A stretch of 64,000 nucleotides of DNA, from contig NZ_JAFKCU010000001.1 of the NCBI RefSeq assembly GCF_017254845.1, forward strand, positions 517,048 to 581,047. The letters are read 5' to 3'. The position numbers and the translations under genes are program-made. The stretch's first letter is position 1; the number at the start of each line of letters is the position of its first letter. The stretch comes from Algoriphagus pacificus (GTDB lineage: Bacteria > Bacteroidota > Bacteroidia > Cytophagales > Cyclobacteriaceae). Of this stretch, positions 46,121-54,733 are shown in pieces. The notes below the pieces were generated by a model. That model did not search any database, was not told the DNA's origin, and was given only the letters and a program-made list of their open reading frames with translations.

Positions 46121-46229
46121 CGTCACTGCGAGGCTCCTTTTTTAGAGCCGTGGCAGTCTCGTTTTAAAAAACAATGGAACCAATTTTTACGAGATTGCCA
46201 CGTCGTCGTTCCTCCTCCTCGCAATGACG
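46121..46229. repeat. Inverted dispersed repeat (GTCATTGCGAGG family)
   Basis: CGTCACTGCGAGG...CCGTGGCAGTCTCGT at the left is mirrored by ACGAGATTGCCACG...CTCGCAATGACG on the right. The arms are about 40 bp and the middle about 25 bp is unrelated. It belongs to a widespread repeat type; a degenerate copy is at 4658. Confidence 0.8.
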
Positions 46230-46280
46230 GACTTAAATCAAATTATTGGAAAACTTGAAATAAATCCCCACTTTAATTAG

Positions 46281-47651
46281 ATGGTTTATCAGCATTCTGT
46301 CGGAAACTTTAACTTTTCTTTTCCCGACCTCAAAACCGTCTTGGCCAAAGCTTCTCCAGAAAAATCCGGAGATCAAATGGCTGGTTTGGCAGCAACAAGC
46401 GAACAGGAACGCATCGCCGCAAAACTGGTTTTAGCTGATATCCCACTGAAACAATTCCTGAATGAAGAAATCATTTCCTCAGAAATCGATGCGGTTTCCC
46501 GATTGATTCAGGAGAGTTTTGATGCGAAAGCTTTTCGGCCCATTTCACACTTGACTGTGGGAGGTTTTCGGGATTGGCTTCTTTCCTATGAAACCGATGG
46601 AGAAAAAATCAAGGAAATTTCTCCTGGATTAACTCCAGAAATGGTGGCCGCTGTCAGTAAAATCATGGCAAATCAAGACCTGATTCTTGTCGCTTCCAAA
46701 ATCCGAGTCATTACCAAATTCAGAAATACTTTAGGCCTCAAAGGTCACTTTTCCACAAGACTTCAACCCAATCATGCCACAGACGATGCCAAAGGAATCA
46801 TGGCTAGCACCATCGATGGTTTGCTCTATGGCGTAGGGGATGCGGTGATCGGCATCAATCCTGTTTCGGATTCTGCGGAAACTACCCTTCGCTTATTGGA
46901 AATGCTGGAGAAACTTCGACTTCAATACGAAATTCCTACTCAATCCTGCATTCTTTCTCATGTGACTACCACTTTGGAACTCATAGCTAGAAAGGCTCCA
47001 GTTGACCTGATTTTCCAATCCATCGGGGGCACAGAAGCCACTAATTCCAGCTTTGGCTTTAGCCTGAATACCTTGGAAGAAGCCTACCAAGCAGGCAAAG
47101 AACTCAATCGAGGAAGCATTGGAGATAATTTTATGTACTTCGAAACCGGTCAGGGAAGTGCGCATTCGGCCAATGCACATAATGGAGTCGACCAACAAAC
47201 CTGTGAAGTTCGTGCCTATGCGGTTGCGAGAAAATTCAAGCCGCTTCTGGTCAATACGGTCGTGGGATTTATCGGTCCGGAATATTTATACGATGGCAAA
47301 CAGGTAATCCGAGCCGGTTTGGAAGATCATTTCTGTGGCAAACTGATGGGCTTACCCATGGGTTGCGATATCTGCTATACCAATCATATCGAAGCGGATC
47401 AGGATGACATGGATAATCTGCTGACCCTACTGGGCGTGGCGGGTTGCAATTTTATCATGGGCATTCCCGGAGCCGACGATGTGATGCTTAATTACCAAAG
47501 CACTTCTTTCCACGATCAACTCTATATCCGGCAGGTGTTAGGTCTGAAAAGAGCCCCTGAGTTTGACGAATGGCTGATCAAAATGAACCTAATGGAAAGC
47601 TCTGGGAAAATGCTGGATATATCCTCAGGAAGTAAACTTTTGAACCTATGA
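46281..47651 (+). CDS. eutB: Ethanolamine ammonia-lyase large subunit
   Basis: 456 residues, normal length for EutB. Catalyses adenosylcobalamin-dependent conversion of ethanolamine to acetaldehyde and ammonia with EutC. Signatures: HLTVGGFRDWLLSYE, LKGHFSTRLQPNHATDDAKG, FETGQGSAHSANAHNGVDQQTCE and GLPMGCDICYTNH. The ATG is followed by a typical TIM-barrel sequence. Overlaps eutC by the ATGA junction. No EutT, shell proteins or EutG/E genes are adjacent, so this is a minimal pathway without a microcompartment. No B12 riboswitch seen upstream. Confidence 0.95.
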   Translation: MVYQHSVGNFNFSFPDLKTVLAKASPEKSGDQMAGLAATSEQERIAAKLVLADIPLKQFLNEEIISSEIDAVSRLIQESFDAKAFRPISHLTVGGFRDWLLSYETDGEKIKEISPGLTPEMVAAVSKIMANQDLILVASKIRVITKFRNTLGLKGHFSTRLQPNHATDDAKGIMASTIDGLLYGVGDAVIGINPVSDSAETTLRLLEMLEKLRLQYEIPTQSCILSHVTTTLELIARKAPVDLIFQSIGGTEATNSSFGFSLNTLEEAYQAGKELNRGSIGDNFMYFETGQGSAHSANAHNGVDQQTCEVRAYAVARKFKPLLVNTVVGFIGPEYLYDGKQVIRAGLEDHFCGKLMGLPMGCDICYTNHIEADQDDMDNLLTLLGVAGCNFIMGIPGADDVMLNYQSTSFHDQLYIRQVLGLKRAPEFDEWLIKMNLMESSGKMLDISSGSKLLNL

Positions 47652-48406
47652 CAAAGCCGGCCAACTCCTGGGAAAAACTGCGGAACTTCACCGATGCGCG
47701 GGTAGCTTTAGGAAGGGCAGGTGGAAGTCTGAAAACGGCCGAGCTGCTTTCCTTTCGAAAAGATCATGCCTTGGCAAAAGATGCTGTTTGGACGGAATTG
47801 GATATATATTTCCTTCAGGAAGAACTTAAAAAGTTGAAGCTGGAAACGCTAGTCTTGGAGACCCAGGCAAAAGACCGGGAAACCTTTATCAAGCGTCCCG
47901 ACTTGGGAAGAAAGCTGAATGCTTCATCTACCGAAAGTCTTCAAACACTTTCGCAGTCCAAAGAAATCTCCATCATTCTTGCCGATGGGCTTTCCGCCCA
48001 AGCGATTGCCCTCCACGCAATTCCATTTTTGCAAGAATTCTTACCCTTAATCCAAGGACATTCCCTGGCTCCCATTTCTCTTGTAAAACAAGGGAGAGTG
48101 GCCATCAGTGATGAAATCGGTGAGCTATTTTCCAGTAAACTATCTATAATCCTGATCGGGGAAAGACCCGGTTTGAGTTCCCCATATAGCATGGGGGTTT
48201 ATTTGACATACAACCCAAAAGCAGGAAATACAGACGAAAAACGAAACTGCATTTCCAATATCCGAACCGGCGGTTTGCCCTATGCCTATGCAGCGGAAAA
48301 ACTCGCTTTTTTATGCTCAGAAGCCCTGAGACTGAAATTATCCGGTGTCCACTTGAAGGATACTTTTGACCACCATCTATTGAAGAATGAATCAGGAAAA
48401 AACTGA
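47648..48406 (+). CDS. eutC: Ethanolamine ammonia-lyase small subunit
   Basis: 252 residues. Binds the cobalamin together with EutB. Signatures: TDARVALGRAGGSLKTAELLSF, SIILADGLSAQAIALHA, VAISDEIGELFSSKLSIILIGERPGLSSPYSMGVYLTY and NCISNIRTGGLPYA. Four-base overlap with eutB and 20-base overlap with the permease gene show translational coupling. Confidence 0.95.
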   Translation: MTKPANSWEKLRNFTDARVALGRAGGSLKTAELLSFRKDHALAKDAVWTELDIYFLQEELKKLKLETLVLETQAKDRETFIKRPDLGRKLNASSTESLQTLSQSKEISIILADGLSAQAIALHAIPFLQEFLPLIQGHSLAPISLVKQGRVAISDEIGELFSSKLSIILIGERPGLSSPYSMGVYLTYNPKAGNTDEKRNCISNIRTGGLPYAYAAEKLAFLCSEALRLKLSGVHLKDTFDHHLLKNESGKN

Positions 48407-49694
48407 ATTAAAACGCACGCTAGGGCCGTTTATGCTTTGGGGGCTGGGCGTGGGTTATGTGATTTCGGGGATGTATTTCGGCTGGAACCTGGGACTTGCC
48501 GAAGGCGGGACTTTAGGTTTGGCTGTGGCAACCTTCTTTATCATCATCATGTATGTCACCTTTACTTTTAGCTATACAGAGATGGCTTGTGCCATTCCCA
48601 AAGCCGGAGGTGCATTCGATTATGCCCGATTGGGTTTGGGTAAAAACTGGGGATTTCTGGCCGGAATGGCCCAAAGTATCGAGTTTATCTTCGCGCCTCC
48701 CGCGATTGCTGCAGCGATAGGCGCCTATTTCAATGTCTTTTTCCCAGAAATCGGAGTTACCACGATTGCGATTACGGCCTATCTGATTTTTACTGCGATC
48801 AATATCTCTGGAGTGAAGTTTGCCGCTTACTTCGAACTCATCATTACCATCATCGCAGTAGCCGAACTCCTACTTTTCTCTGGAGTGAGTTTTACCGAGT
48901 TCAATTTCGATAATCTAAGCCAAAATGCACTTCCCAATGGCTGGGGAGGAGCTTTTGCCGCGATTCCATTTGCAATCTGGTTTTTCCTGGCGATAGAAGG
49001 AGTGGCCAATGTAGCGGAAGAAGCCAAAAACCCACAGCGCAATATCCTGATCGGTTTCGGTTCGGCCTTGCTGACTTTGGTGATTTTATGCTTGCTGACC
49101 TTTACCTCCTCGATCGGGGTGGATGGCTGGGAAACAATCGTTTATCCCCCGGGAAGTACAGAGCCATCCGACTCACCCCTGCCTCTGGCTCTTGCCAAAA
49201 TTGTAGGAGAAAGCAATATTCTCTACCATTTACTGATTACCGTGGGACTTTTCGGTTTGGTGGCCTCTTTTCATGGGATTATTCTGGCGGCAGGAAGATC
49301 TACGCTGGAACTGGGACGTGAACGATATGTAACGCCATTTGTGGGGAAAGTCCATCCCAAAACCAAAACTCCGGTGAATGCCCTGATCGTGAATATGGGA
49401 ATCGGAATTCTGGCCTTGCTAACAGGCAAAACCGGTGAAATCATTACCATCGCCTGCTTCGGAGCCTTGACTTTATATATCGTTTCGATGATTGCCTTTT
49501 TCGCCTTGCGTAAAAATCATGCGGACTTAGAGCGTCCTTTTCGGGTTCCGCTATTCCCCTATTTCCCAGCCATTGCATTGGTCATTGCAGTAAATGCAAT
49601 GGTGGCCATGAGTATTTATAATGTAGAATTAATGCTGATTTTCTGGGGATTGGTAGGTTTTGGGTATGTGAGTTTTCGGTGGTATCAGAGGTAA
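48387..49694 (+). CDS. Ethanolamine permease (APC superfamily)
   Basis: 435 residues with about 12 membrane helices. N-terminal LGPFMLWGLGVGYVISGMYFGWNLG and the segment AIPKAGGAFDYARLGLG match the APC-type ethanolamine permease (Eat/EutP-like) found with eutBC in organisms lacking the microcompartment. Last gene of the operon; it supplies the substrate for EutBC. Start is within eutC. Confidence 0.9.
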   Translation: MNQEKTELKRTLGPFMLWGLGVGYVISGMYFGWNLGLAEGGTLGLAVATFFIIIMYVTFTFSYTEMACAIPKAGGAFDYARLGLGKNWGFLAGMAQSIEFIFAPPAIAAAIGAYFNVFFPEIGVTTIAITAYLIFTAINISGVKFAAYFELIITIIAVAELLLFSGVSFTEFNFDNLSQNALPNGWGGAFAAIPFAIWFFLAIEGVANVAEEAKNPQRNILIGFGSALLTLVILCLLTFTSSIGVDGWETIVYPPGSTEPSDSPLPLALAKIVGESNILYHLLITVGLFGLVASFHGIILAAGRSTLELGRERYVTPFVGKVHPKTKTPVNALIVNMGIGILALLTGKTGEIITIACFGALTLYIVSMIAFFALRKNHADLERPFRVPLFPYFPAIALVIAVNAMVAMSIYNVELMLIFWGLVGFGYVSFRWYQR

Positions 49695-49767
49695 AACAGA
49701 TAAATGCCTTTAAATTAAAAAGTTATTATAAGTTGAATTTCATTAGTGTTAAGAAAAATAAGTTTCC

Positions 49768-50229
49768 ATGAGCGAAGAAAATAATTTAAACAAAATCAGA
49801 GGGCAAGTTATTGACAAAACAAATCAGATTGAAACAATATTGTCAACTTCACTTTTTAATCATTTTGAACCTAAAAAAAATCAATTTCAGTTTAAATTTA
49901 TCCTGTTAGACACCCAATTGATCAATCTAGGTTCGAAAATAAAAATACTCCACAGTCTAGGATTAATTAATAATTCAGATAAGAACCTTCTTCATGAAAT
50001 AATTAATCTCAGGAATATATTTGCCCATGCACCAACCTATGATTCTGCCCATTGGCAATCTGAATCAGAAGAAAGTGAGTATCTTATTAAAATAGGTAAT
50101 TCAAAAACACTTCCTGTTATGAAAAAGGGTGAAATAATTTTTCATGACCCAGAGGAACTCCTTTCAGAATTCAACGAAAAAGTGGATAAAATTAATCCTA
50201 CACTGGAAAAGCTTAACTCAAAATCTTAA
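49768..50229 (+). CDS. HEPN/MltR-like helical protein
   Basis: 153 residues, soluble. Residues about 70-92 read INLRNIFAHAP, an R-x4-H motif of HEPN or MltR-type proteins. The rest is helical with no other motif. It lies directly downstream of the ethanolamine operon on the same strand, but with a different, AT-richer composition. Could be an RNase-fold protein or a non-catalytic regulator like mannitol repressor. Confidence 0.5.
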   Translation: MSEENNLNKIRGQVIDKTNQIETILSTSLFNHFEPKKNQFQFKFILLDTQLINLGSKIKILHSLGLINNSDKNLLHEIINLRNIFAHAPTYDSAHWQSESEESEYLIKIGNSKTLPVMKKGEIIFHDPEELLSEFNEKVDKINPTLEKLNSKS

Positions 50230-50346
50230 TCTAATAGTCTCCCGCCCAAGGTGCATTTTTTAAATACCCTTTTCTATCAATTTGAATAAGCATTTTAATC
50301 TTTTTCACCTAATTGAAAATCCAAAACTCTTAAGTTATCTACATAG

Positions 50347-50679
50347 ATGAAAAGAATTAATCCATGGACTATCGGCATGCTAGGTATTGGAATGTTCGTG
50401 TATTTAGCTTGGAACAATTTTGAAATTCCTATTGGTTTTTGGACATCAACCGCCAAAACAAAAGCTATTGTTACAGAAACAGCGCTTGGTTATGGACCAA
50501 AGGGCATGGGCTTTACCCAGATTATTACCATTCAATATCAAGTTGGAGACTCCGTTTACATTAGGAAGAAAAAACTTTCCCAAAGGATCAGTAAAAAGGA
50601 GATTGGGTCTGAAATTCTTATAGAATATGCTATCGGTGATCCAAGCAAATACAAAATCATCGGATTTATTAAGCCTTAA
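50347..50679 (+). CDS. Small membrane-anchored protein, DUF3592-like
   Basis: 110 residues. One N-terminal membrane helix (about 6-22), then a beta domain with a repeated GYGPKG, IQYQVGDSVYIRKKK and AIGDPSKYKI pattern as in DUF3592. No further clue to function. Followed by a hairpin at 50697. Confidence 0.6.
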   Translation: MKRINPWTIGMLGIGMFVYLAWNNFEIPIGFWTSTAKTKAIVTETALGYGPKGMGFTQIITIQYQVGDSVYIRKKKLSQRISKKEIGSEILIEYAIGDPSKYKIIGFIKP

Positions 50680-50696
50680 AAACTGCTTCCCCCTTT

Positions 50697-50726
50697 AGGT
50701 GCAGTTTGAAACTACACCTTTTTATT
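50697..50726. repeat. AGGTG[C/T]AGTTT hairpin repeat / terminator
   Basis: AGGTGCAGTTT pairs with AAACTACACCT (one mismatch) and is followed by TTTTTATTTTT. One of a set of similar hairpins in the spacers of 50.2-53.4 kb. Confidence 0.65.
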
Positions 50727-50780
50727 TTTCTGGATTTGCAATTCAGTTTCTTGGTGTAAATTTCACAAGATGAAAACCAT

Positions 50781-51251
50781 ATGAAACTTCCAATACCGAT
50801 TTTAATCTTATTGATCTTTATGGCCTTTGCTTGTAAAATGTCTGATCATCAAGAATTGACTATTGAGAACATAAAAGGGAACTGGTATTTCATAGATTCT
50901 ATTTGTGATCCTGATCCAGACGCTGAAAACAAAAACTATGTGGAGTTAACTTTTACAGATTCACTTATGATCTATTATTCATATTATCCTGGATTGGGAC
51001 CCATGTATTGGACTTATGAACTTACCCAAGATTCAATTAAAATTAATGGAGAAAATACAGTTATGATCGATGTGATAAATGAAAATAAAATCTCTTTAGG
51101 CGTTTATTGTAATCCTTTGTATTCATTTGAACTTCAAAGAATGACCAATCAGGAAAATACACTTAAAGAGTTTAAAAAAGATGGTGAACTTGATGAATAT
51201 TTATTAGCGAATCGTGAACGTCAGTATAAAGTTTTAAAGCCCTACTTTTAA
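50781..51251 (+). CDS. Small lipoprotein, lipocalin-like
   Basis: 156 residues. Signal with lipobox MAFAC. The beta-rich middle (GNWYFIDSICD, LTFTDSLMIYYSYYPG, YELTQDSIKING) recalls lipocalin-like Bacteroidota lipoproteins, with no enzymatic motif. AT-rich and flanked by hairpin repeats. Confidence 0.6.
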   Translation: MKLPIPILILLIFMAFACKMSDHQELTIENIKGNWYFIDSICDPDPDAENKNYVELTFTDSLMIYYSYYPGLGPMYWTYELTQDSIKINGENTVMIDVINENKISLGVYCNPLYSFELQRMTNQENTLKEFKKDGELDEYLLANRERQYKVLKPYF

Positions 51252-51492
51252 AAAAAATCCAAGTTCCCCCTCTCAGGTATAGCTTTCAAAAACCCTTCCT
51301 ATTTTCCTGAATTACCATCCTTGAATACTAAACCTTCACTCTTTTTACCTGGATCTTTAGACTCAGAAATCTAATGGCCTTCATTTTTTGGATAATGCTC
51401 CAAACTTATAGGTAGTGCAATCGTAAGTACCTAAGAGTATAATTCATAAATTTTTCTTTTTCCCAATTTGACTTACAATAAACCCACTCTTT

Positions 51493-52080
51493 ATGCGCAA
51501 TCTTCTTTTAGTTTTAATTGCTTTCCTCTTTTCATTTAGCCTGCAGGCTCAAGACCTAACTTTTGGACTCCGAGGAGGGCCAAGCTTCACGACTTTCGGA
51601 GGGGAAGAAGGTGGAGATGGATCTGAGTTCAAGGTTGGATTCCATCTAGGAGGATATCTCAACCTTCCATTATCAGAGACTTTGCAGTTCGAGCCAGGTA
51701 TTCAATTTGCAACCAAAGGTTCTAAAGGTACGGATGCAGGAACTACTACCAGCATCCGAAACGGCTATCTGGATATCCCTTTGCTTTTGAAATATCAAGG
51801 TGCCGGAAATTTCTTTATCCTGGCTGGAGCACAACCCTCCTTTCTGATGTCCTCAGCACTTATTGTTGGAAATGGTGACAATAAAGTAACCGTTGACGGA
51901 AATGATACCCGAGAACTATGGAAAGGGACTGACTTTGCCGCTGTAGTTGGTTTTGGCTTCAACCTAGGGAGTCAAATGAATATTCAGACTACTTACGAAC
52001 ATGGTCTTGCCAACGTCAGTGAATTTTCTGATTCCGTTTACAATCGGATCTTCAAACTCAGCATAGGAAAGAGCTTTTAG
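51493..52080 (+). CDS. PorT-type outer-membrane beta-barrel protein
   Basis: 195 residues. Signal peptide (ending LQAQ) followed by an eight-strand barrel pattern: LTFGLRGGPSFTTFGGEEGGDG, HLGGYLNLPLSETLQFEPGIQFATKGS, YLDIPLLLKYQGAGNFFILAGAQPSF and a C-terminal IFKLSIGKSF ending in Phe. This is the common PorT/outer membrane beta-barrel family of Bacteroidota. Specific role unknown. Confidence 0.85.
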   Translation: MRNLLLVLIAFLFSFSLQAQDLTFGLRGGPSFTTFGGEEGGDGSEFKVGFHLGGYLNLPLSETLQFEPGIQFATKGSKGTDAGTTTSIRNGYLDIPLLLKYQGAGNFFILAGAQPSFLMSSALIVGNGDNKVTVDGNDTRELWKGTDFAAVVGFGFNLGSQMNIQTTYEHGLANVSEFSDSVYNRIFKLSIGKSF

Positions 52081-52081
52081 C

Positions 52082-52160
52082 CTCTTTAGGTGTAGTTTTC
52101 AGAAAACCTTTCTATCCTTTTGATTCCCCTACCCCCCTAGGTGTAGTTTGAAACTACACC
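52082..52160. repeat. AGGTGTAGTTT hairpin repeat copies
   Basis: A degenerate half-copy (52088-52110) is followed by a clean one at 52139-52160: AGGTGTAGTTT next to AAACTACACC. They sit immediately after the PorT gene stop and may serve as its terminator. Confidence 0.65.
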
Positions 52161-52250
52161 ATACTATCTTCTTATGTTTTAATTCTTACGAATTAATTAT
52201 TTTCGAAAACGAGAGCTTTTCATGTTAGAGCTTGAATTGAATTTTTAGAA

Positions 52251-52493
52251 ATGGACAATTTCATCGGATCTATAATTTTTGAATATTGGGGAGCTTTCTT
52301 GGTTTACTTATATCAAAAAATTCTTTATCCATTAGTTGGAAAGAAATCTCTCCCCTTTAAAGAAATTTATAACGGAAATAAGAAAAGTCATCCCTCGGAA
52401 ATTATTCTTAATGGAACGTTCCACATAATTGTGGGAATCGTTAGTATTATTTTAATCCTTTTGCTTGCAATCAGGATTAATAAATATTCTTAA
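52251..52493 (+). CDS. Small membrane protein
   Basis: 80 residues with one strong C-terminal membrane helix (about 54-74, FHIIVGIVSIILILLLAI) and a weaker N-terminal hydrophobic segment. No family recognised. AT-rich. Confidence 0.45.
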   Translation: MDNFIGSIIFEYWGAFLVYLYQKILYPLVGKKSLPFKEIYNGNKKSHPSEIILNGTFHIIVGIVSIILILLLAIRINKYS

Positions 52494-52647
52494 AACCACT
52501 GAATACCAATACCATAGAAGATATTCTAAGTCCTCAAATTTTGCATAGACAGAATAAATAGGCTATCTTATTTAGACAGGAAACTTGGAAAGAATGGTAT
52601 CCAATCAGGATACGATTTAGCCAAGTCAATTTTTAAACACGCTTATT

Positions 52648-53286
52648 ATGTCAAAGAAACAGTTTGGAAACATTGGAAAAATCGGTAGCAAAAATCTGAA
52701 TATAAAACCTATTGATATTCGGGTCACTCCGTCAAATCGAATCTCGAATGCACAATTGAAAAAGCTCGATCCAAAGGGAATTGCAAGCATTCCAGCACTT
52801 ACGGTAAATAGAAATGACCTTTTAAACTTGAAGCCCAACGAGTCCTGGGAAATCACAGCACAAAAATTGAAGGATAAGGATATGTATGTCGCTGAATATT
52901 TCGGGTGGTATAGGTCCGACCAAACAACCATTGATGTACATCCGGAAAATAAGTACTATCCAAGATTAAATAATGGCATGGCAGGATTTCTTCCTGAAAT
53001 GAGATACTTGGTTTTACGATTCAGACCTGAAATGGGTAAGCGGTATCGCGTCACCATTCAGTTAAAATCAGGTTCCTATAGAAATAAAAAAGTAATGACC
53101 AATATCGCGGGTAGGTATAATGACACATGGTATATCAATTATCAATTTAACGAGGTGATGTTTGATTTTTTGGCCTCAACAAATGAGATAAAAATAAGTC
53201 CAATTATCGCTGGTTATGAGAATTATTATGTCAAGTATCAGCCCTTGGAGATTGAGAAGATTAATGTGGATAAGGTAGGGGACTGA
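52648..53286 (+). CDS. Hypothetical protein, beta-rich
   Basis: 212 residues, no signal peptide or membrane helix. The sequence has alternating charged and aromatic strands (YRVTIQLKSGSYRNKKVM, DTWYINYQFNEVMFDFLA). The N-terminal 40 residues are Lys- and Asn-rich. No domain recognised. It may carry a non-classical surface role or be part of an insertion; nothing more can be said. Confidence 0.55.
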   Translation: MSKKQFGNIGKIGSKNLNIKPIDIRVTPSNRISNAQLKKLDPKGIASIPALTVNRNDLLNLKPNESWEITAQKLKDKDMYVAEYFGWYRSDQTTIDVHPENKYYPRLNNGMAGFLPEMRYLVLRFRPEMGKRYRVTIQLKSGSYRNKKVMTNIAGRYNDTWYINYQFNEVMFDFLASTNEIKISPIIAGYENYYVKYQPLEIEKINVDKVGD

Positions 53287-53323
53287 TTCAGATCTAAATG
53301 GCTAAAAGTTTGCCTTTCCTGCT

Positions 53324-53372
53324 AGGTGTAGTTCTCGTGAAAATTCTCGAAGACTACACCTTTTTATTTTTT
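53324..53372 (+). terminator. Extended AGGTGTAGT hairpin terminator
   Basis: AGGTGTAGT (53324-53332) pairs with ACTACACCT (53353-53361), followed by TTTTTATTTTTT. It lies after the 52648 gene and just before the 21-bp tandem array. Confidence 0.7.
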
Positions 53373-53384
53373 CTGATTTTATAG

Positions 53385-53636
53385 TTGGATACTAAACGTT
53401 CATTCTTTTTATATGAAATTTCATTCTTTGATACTGAACGTTCACTCTTTTTATATGAAAATTCATTCTCAGAACTCGAATGTTCATTCTTTAACACTGA
53501 AACTTCATACTCAGCGTATGAAATTTTACTCTTTGATACTGAACGTCCACTCTTTTTATATGAAATTTTATACCTGGATACTGAACGTTCATTCTTTTTA
53601 TATAAAAGTTCATACTTAGAGCTGGAATTTTCAGGC
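53385..53636. repeat. Tandem array: 12 units of exactly 21 bp, each with a GAAnnTTC dyad
   Basis: Units start at 53385 and every 21 bp to 53616. The centre of each unit is a near-palindrome: GAACGTTC, GAAATTTC, GAACGTTC, GAAAATTC, GAATGTTC, GAAACTTC, GAAATTTT, GAACGTCC, GAAATTTT, GAACGTTC, AAAAGTTC, GAATTTTC, with cores such as TACTGAACGTTCATTC. The repeat is degenerate, so it is old. Two + frames stay open across it and would give heptad-repeat peptides (such as FDTERSL, FLYENSF), but these are a by-product of a period divisible by three. It lies in the 440-bp spacer 53287-53724, which otherwise shows only a terminator. Confidence 0.85.
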
Positions 53637-53724
53637 TAGACTGATTTTCAAGAGGATTTGTGTGTAATCTGTTGATACAATTGTTGTAACTTATACCAAT
53701 ATCAGTTGGGGTTAACGGCTAAAA

Positions 53725-54564
53725 ATGATAAAATTCTTTAGAAAAATCAGGCTCAGTTTGCTTTCAGAGGGAAATACCGGAAAGCCTGCCTGGCCGGTAG
53801 GCAGGTACCTCAAATATGCGATTGGTGAAATTGTTTTGGTAATGGTCGGTATTCTTCTGGCTTTACAAGTCAGTGAATGGAATAACGAAAAAAACAGAAG
53901 AAAGGCGGAAGCGATAATTATTGAACAACTTATAGCAGACCTAAATAAATCAGAAGAAGAAATTAAAAAAATTATTGAGGATATCACGGATAGAGCCAAG
54001 TCCAGCGCTATTATTTGTCATGCTTTTTGGAAAAAAGATACCCCAAATGACAGCATTCTGACCCATTTTAACAACCCATTAGGAAATACTATTTATAGTC
54101 CCACACTTGGAAGTGCAAGGTCCCTGATTAACTCTGGAAATATCTCTTTAATACAATCTGAAACGCTTAAAAACGCAATTACTTCCTACGTAGAGGAGGT
54201 TGATTACAAGCTTAGAGACATCAGCCGCTATGAAGAAACCTATTATAGAAACGGAATTATTTTAGTACATGAAATTGTGCCTGGCGTAGATATACATTCT
54301 AAAAGTAGGATTCTTGATCAAATTGAAAAAACCAACTCCCCAGACTTTCAAACTACCCGAAATGATGACTTCAGAACCAGACCAAATGTGATCGAAAAAG
54401 CTCCTTTTGAAATGGACATAAAAGAAGTCTTTCAAGAAAAGAAAATTTATAGAGCCTATACTTTACTCCTTATTGCCCATAGAAATAGTGCAACAAAATA
54501 CACTGAAATAAAGAATATCACGAGAGACCTATTGGACCAACTGAATGAAATAAAATCGAATTGA
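53725..54564 (+). CDS. DUF6090 family protein with an in-frame palindrome insertion
   Basis: 279 residues. N-terminal motif MIKFFRKIRLSLLSEGNTGK, then a single membrane helix (about 36-54, YAIGEIVLVMVGILLALQ) and a helical C-terminal domain; this is the DUF6090 pattern. Between TGK and YLKYAIGE an extra PAWPVGR occurs, encoded by the 21-bp palindrome 53785-53805. Probably an inner-membrane protein; function unknown. Confidence 0.8.
   Translation: MIKFFRKIRLSLLSEGNTGKPAWPVGRYLKYAIGEIVLVMVGILLALQVSEWNNEKNRRKAEAIIIEQLIADLNKSEEEIKKIIEDITDRAKSSAIICHAFWKKDTPNDSILTHFNNPLGNTIYSPTLGSARSLINSGNISLIQSETLKNAITSYVEEVDYKLRDISRYEETYYRNGIILVHEIVPGVDIHSKSRILDQIEKTNSPDFQTTRNDDFRTRPNVIEKAPFEMDIKEVFQEKKIYRAYTLLLIAHRNSATKYTEIKNITRDLLDQLNEIKSN
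53785..53805. repeat. CCTGCCT...AGGCAGG palindrome inserted in frame
   Basis: CCTGCCT (53785-53791) is mirrored by AGGCAGG (53799-53805) around GGCCGGT. Length 21 bp, so seven codons are added without a frameshift. Confidence 0.7.
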
Positions 54565-54733
54565 ATCCCCAACAGATGGAGCCTTTGACTCTGTGCGTGT
54601 AAACTTTTTACTTTTAAAAATATGATTTCTGTATTCTAGACCAACCTTTAAGACTAAGCAAACAAGCTAAAGTAAAACGAAAATTTATTTCCCGATTTCA
54701 GATATATTGGGCTGTAATTAATTCATTTAGTTT

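Noticed and set aside
46105-46280. Cobalamin riboswitch upstream of eutB
   Set aside because: Looked for the B12-box GCCACTG and folding; the region is dominated by the dispersed inverted repeat.
53385-53636. CRISPR array
   Set aside because: Units are contiguous 21-mers with no unique spacers, and there are no cas genes.
53385-53639. 84-codon ORF with heptad repeats (FDTERSL-type)
   Set aside because: A 21-bp period is a multiple of three, so all frames remain open without selection; a second frame is open too.
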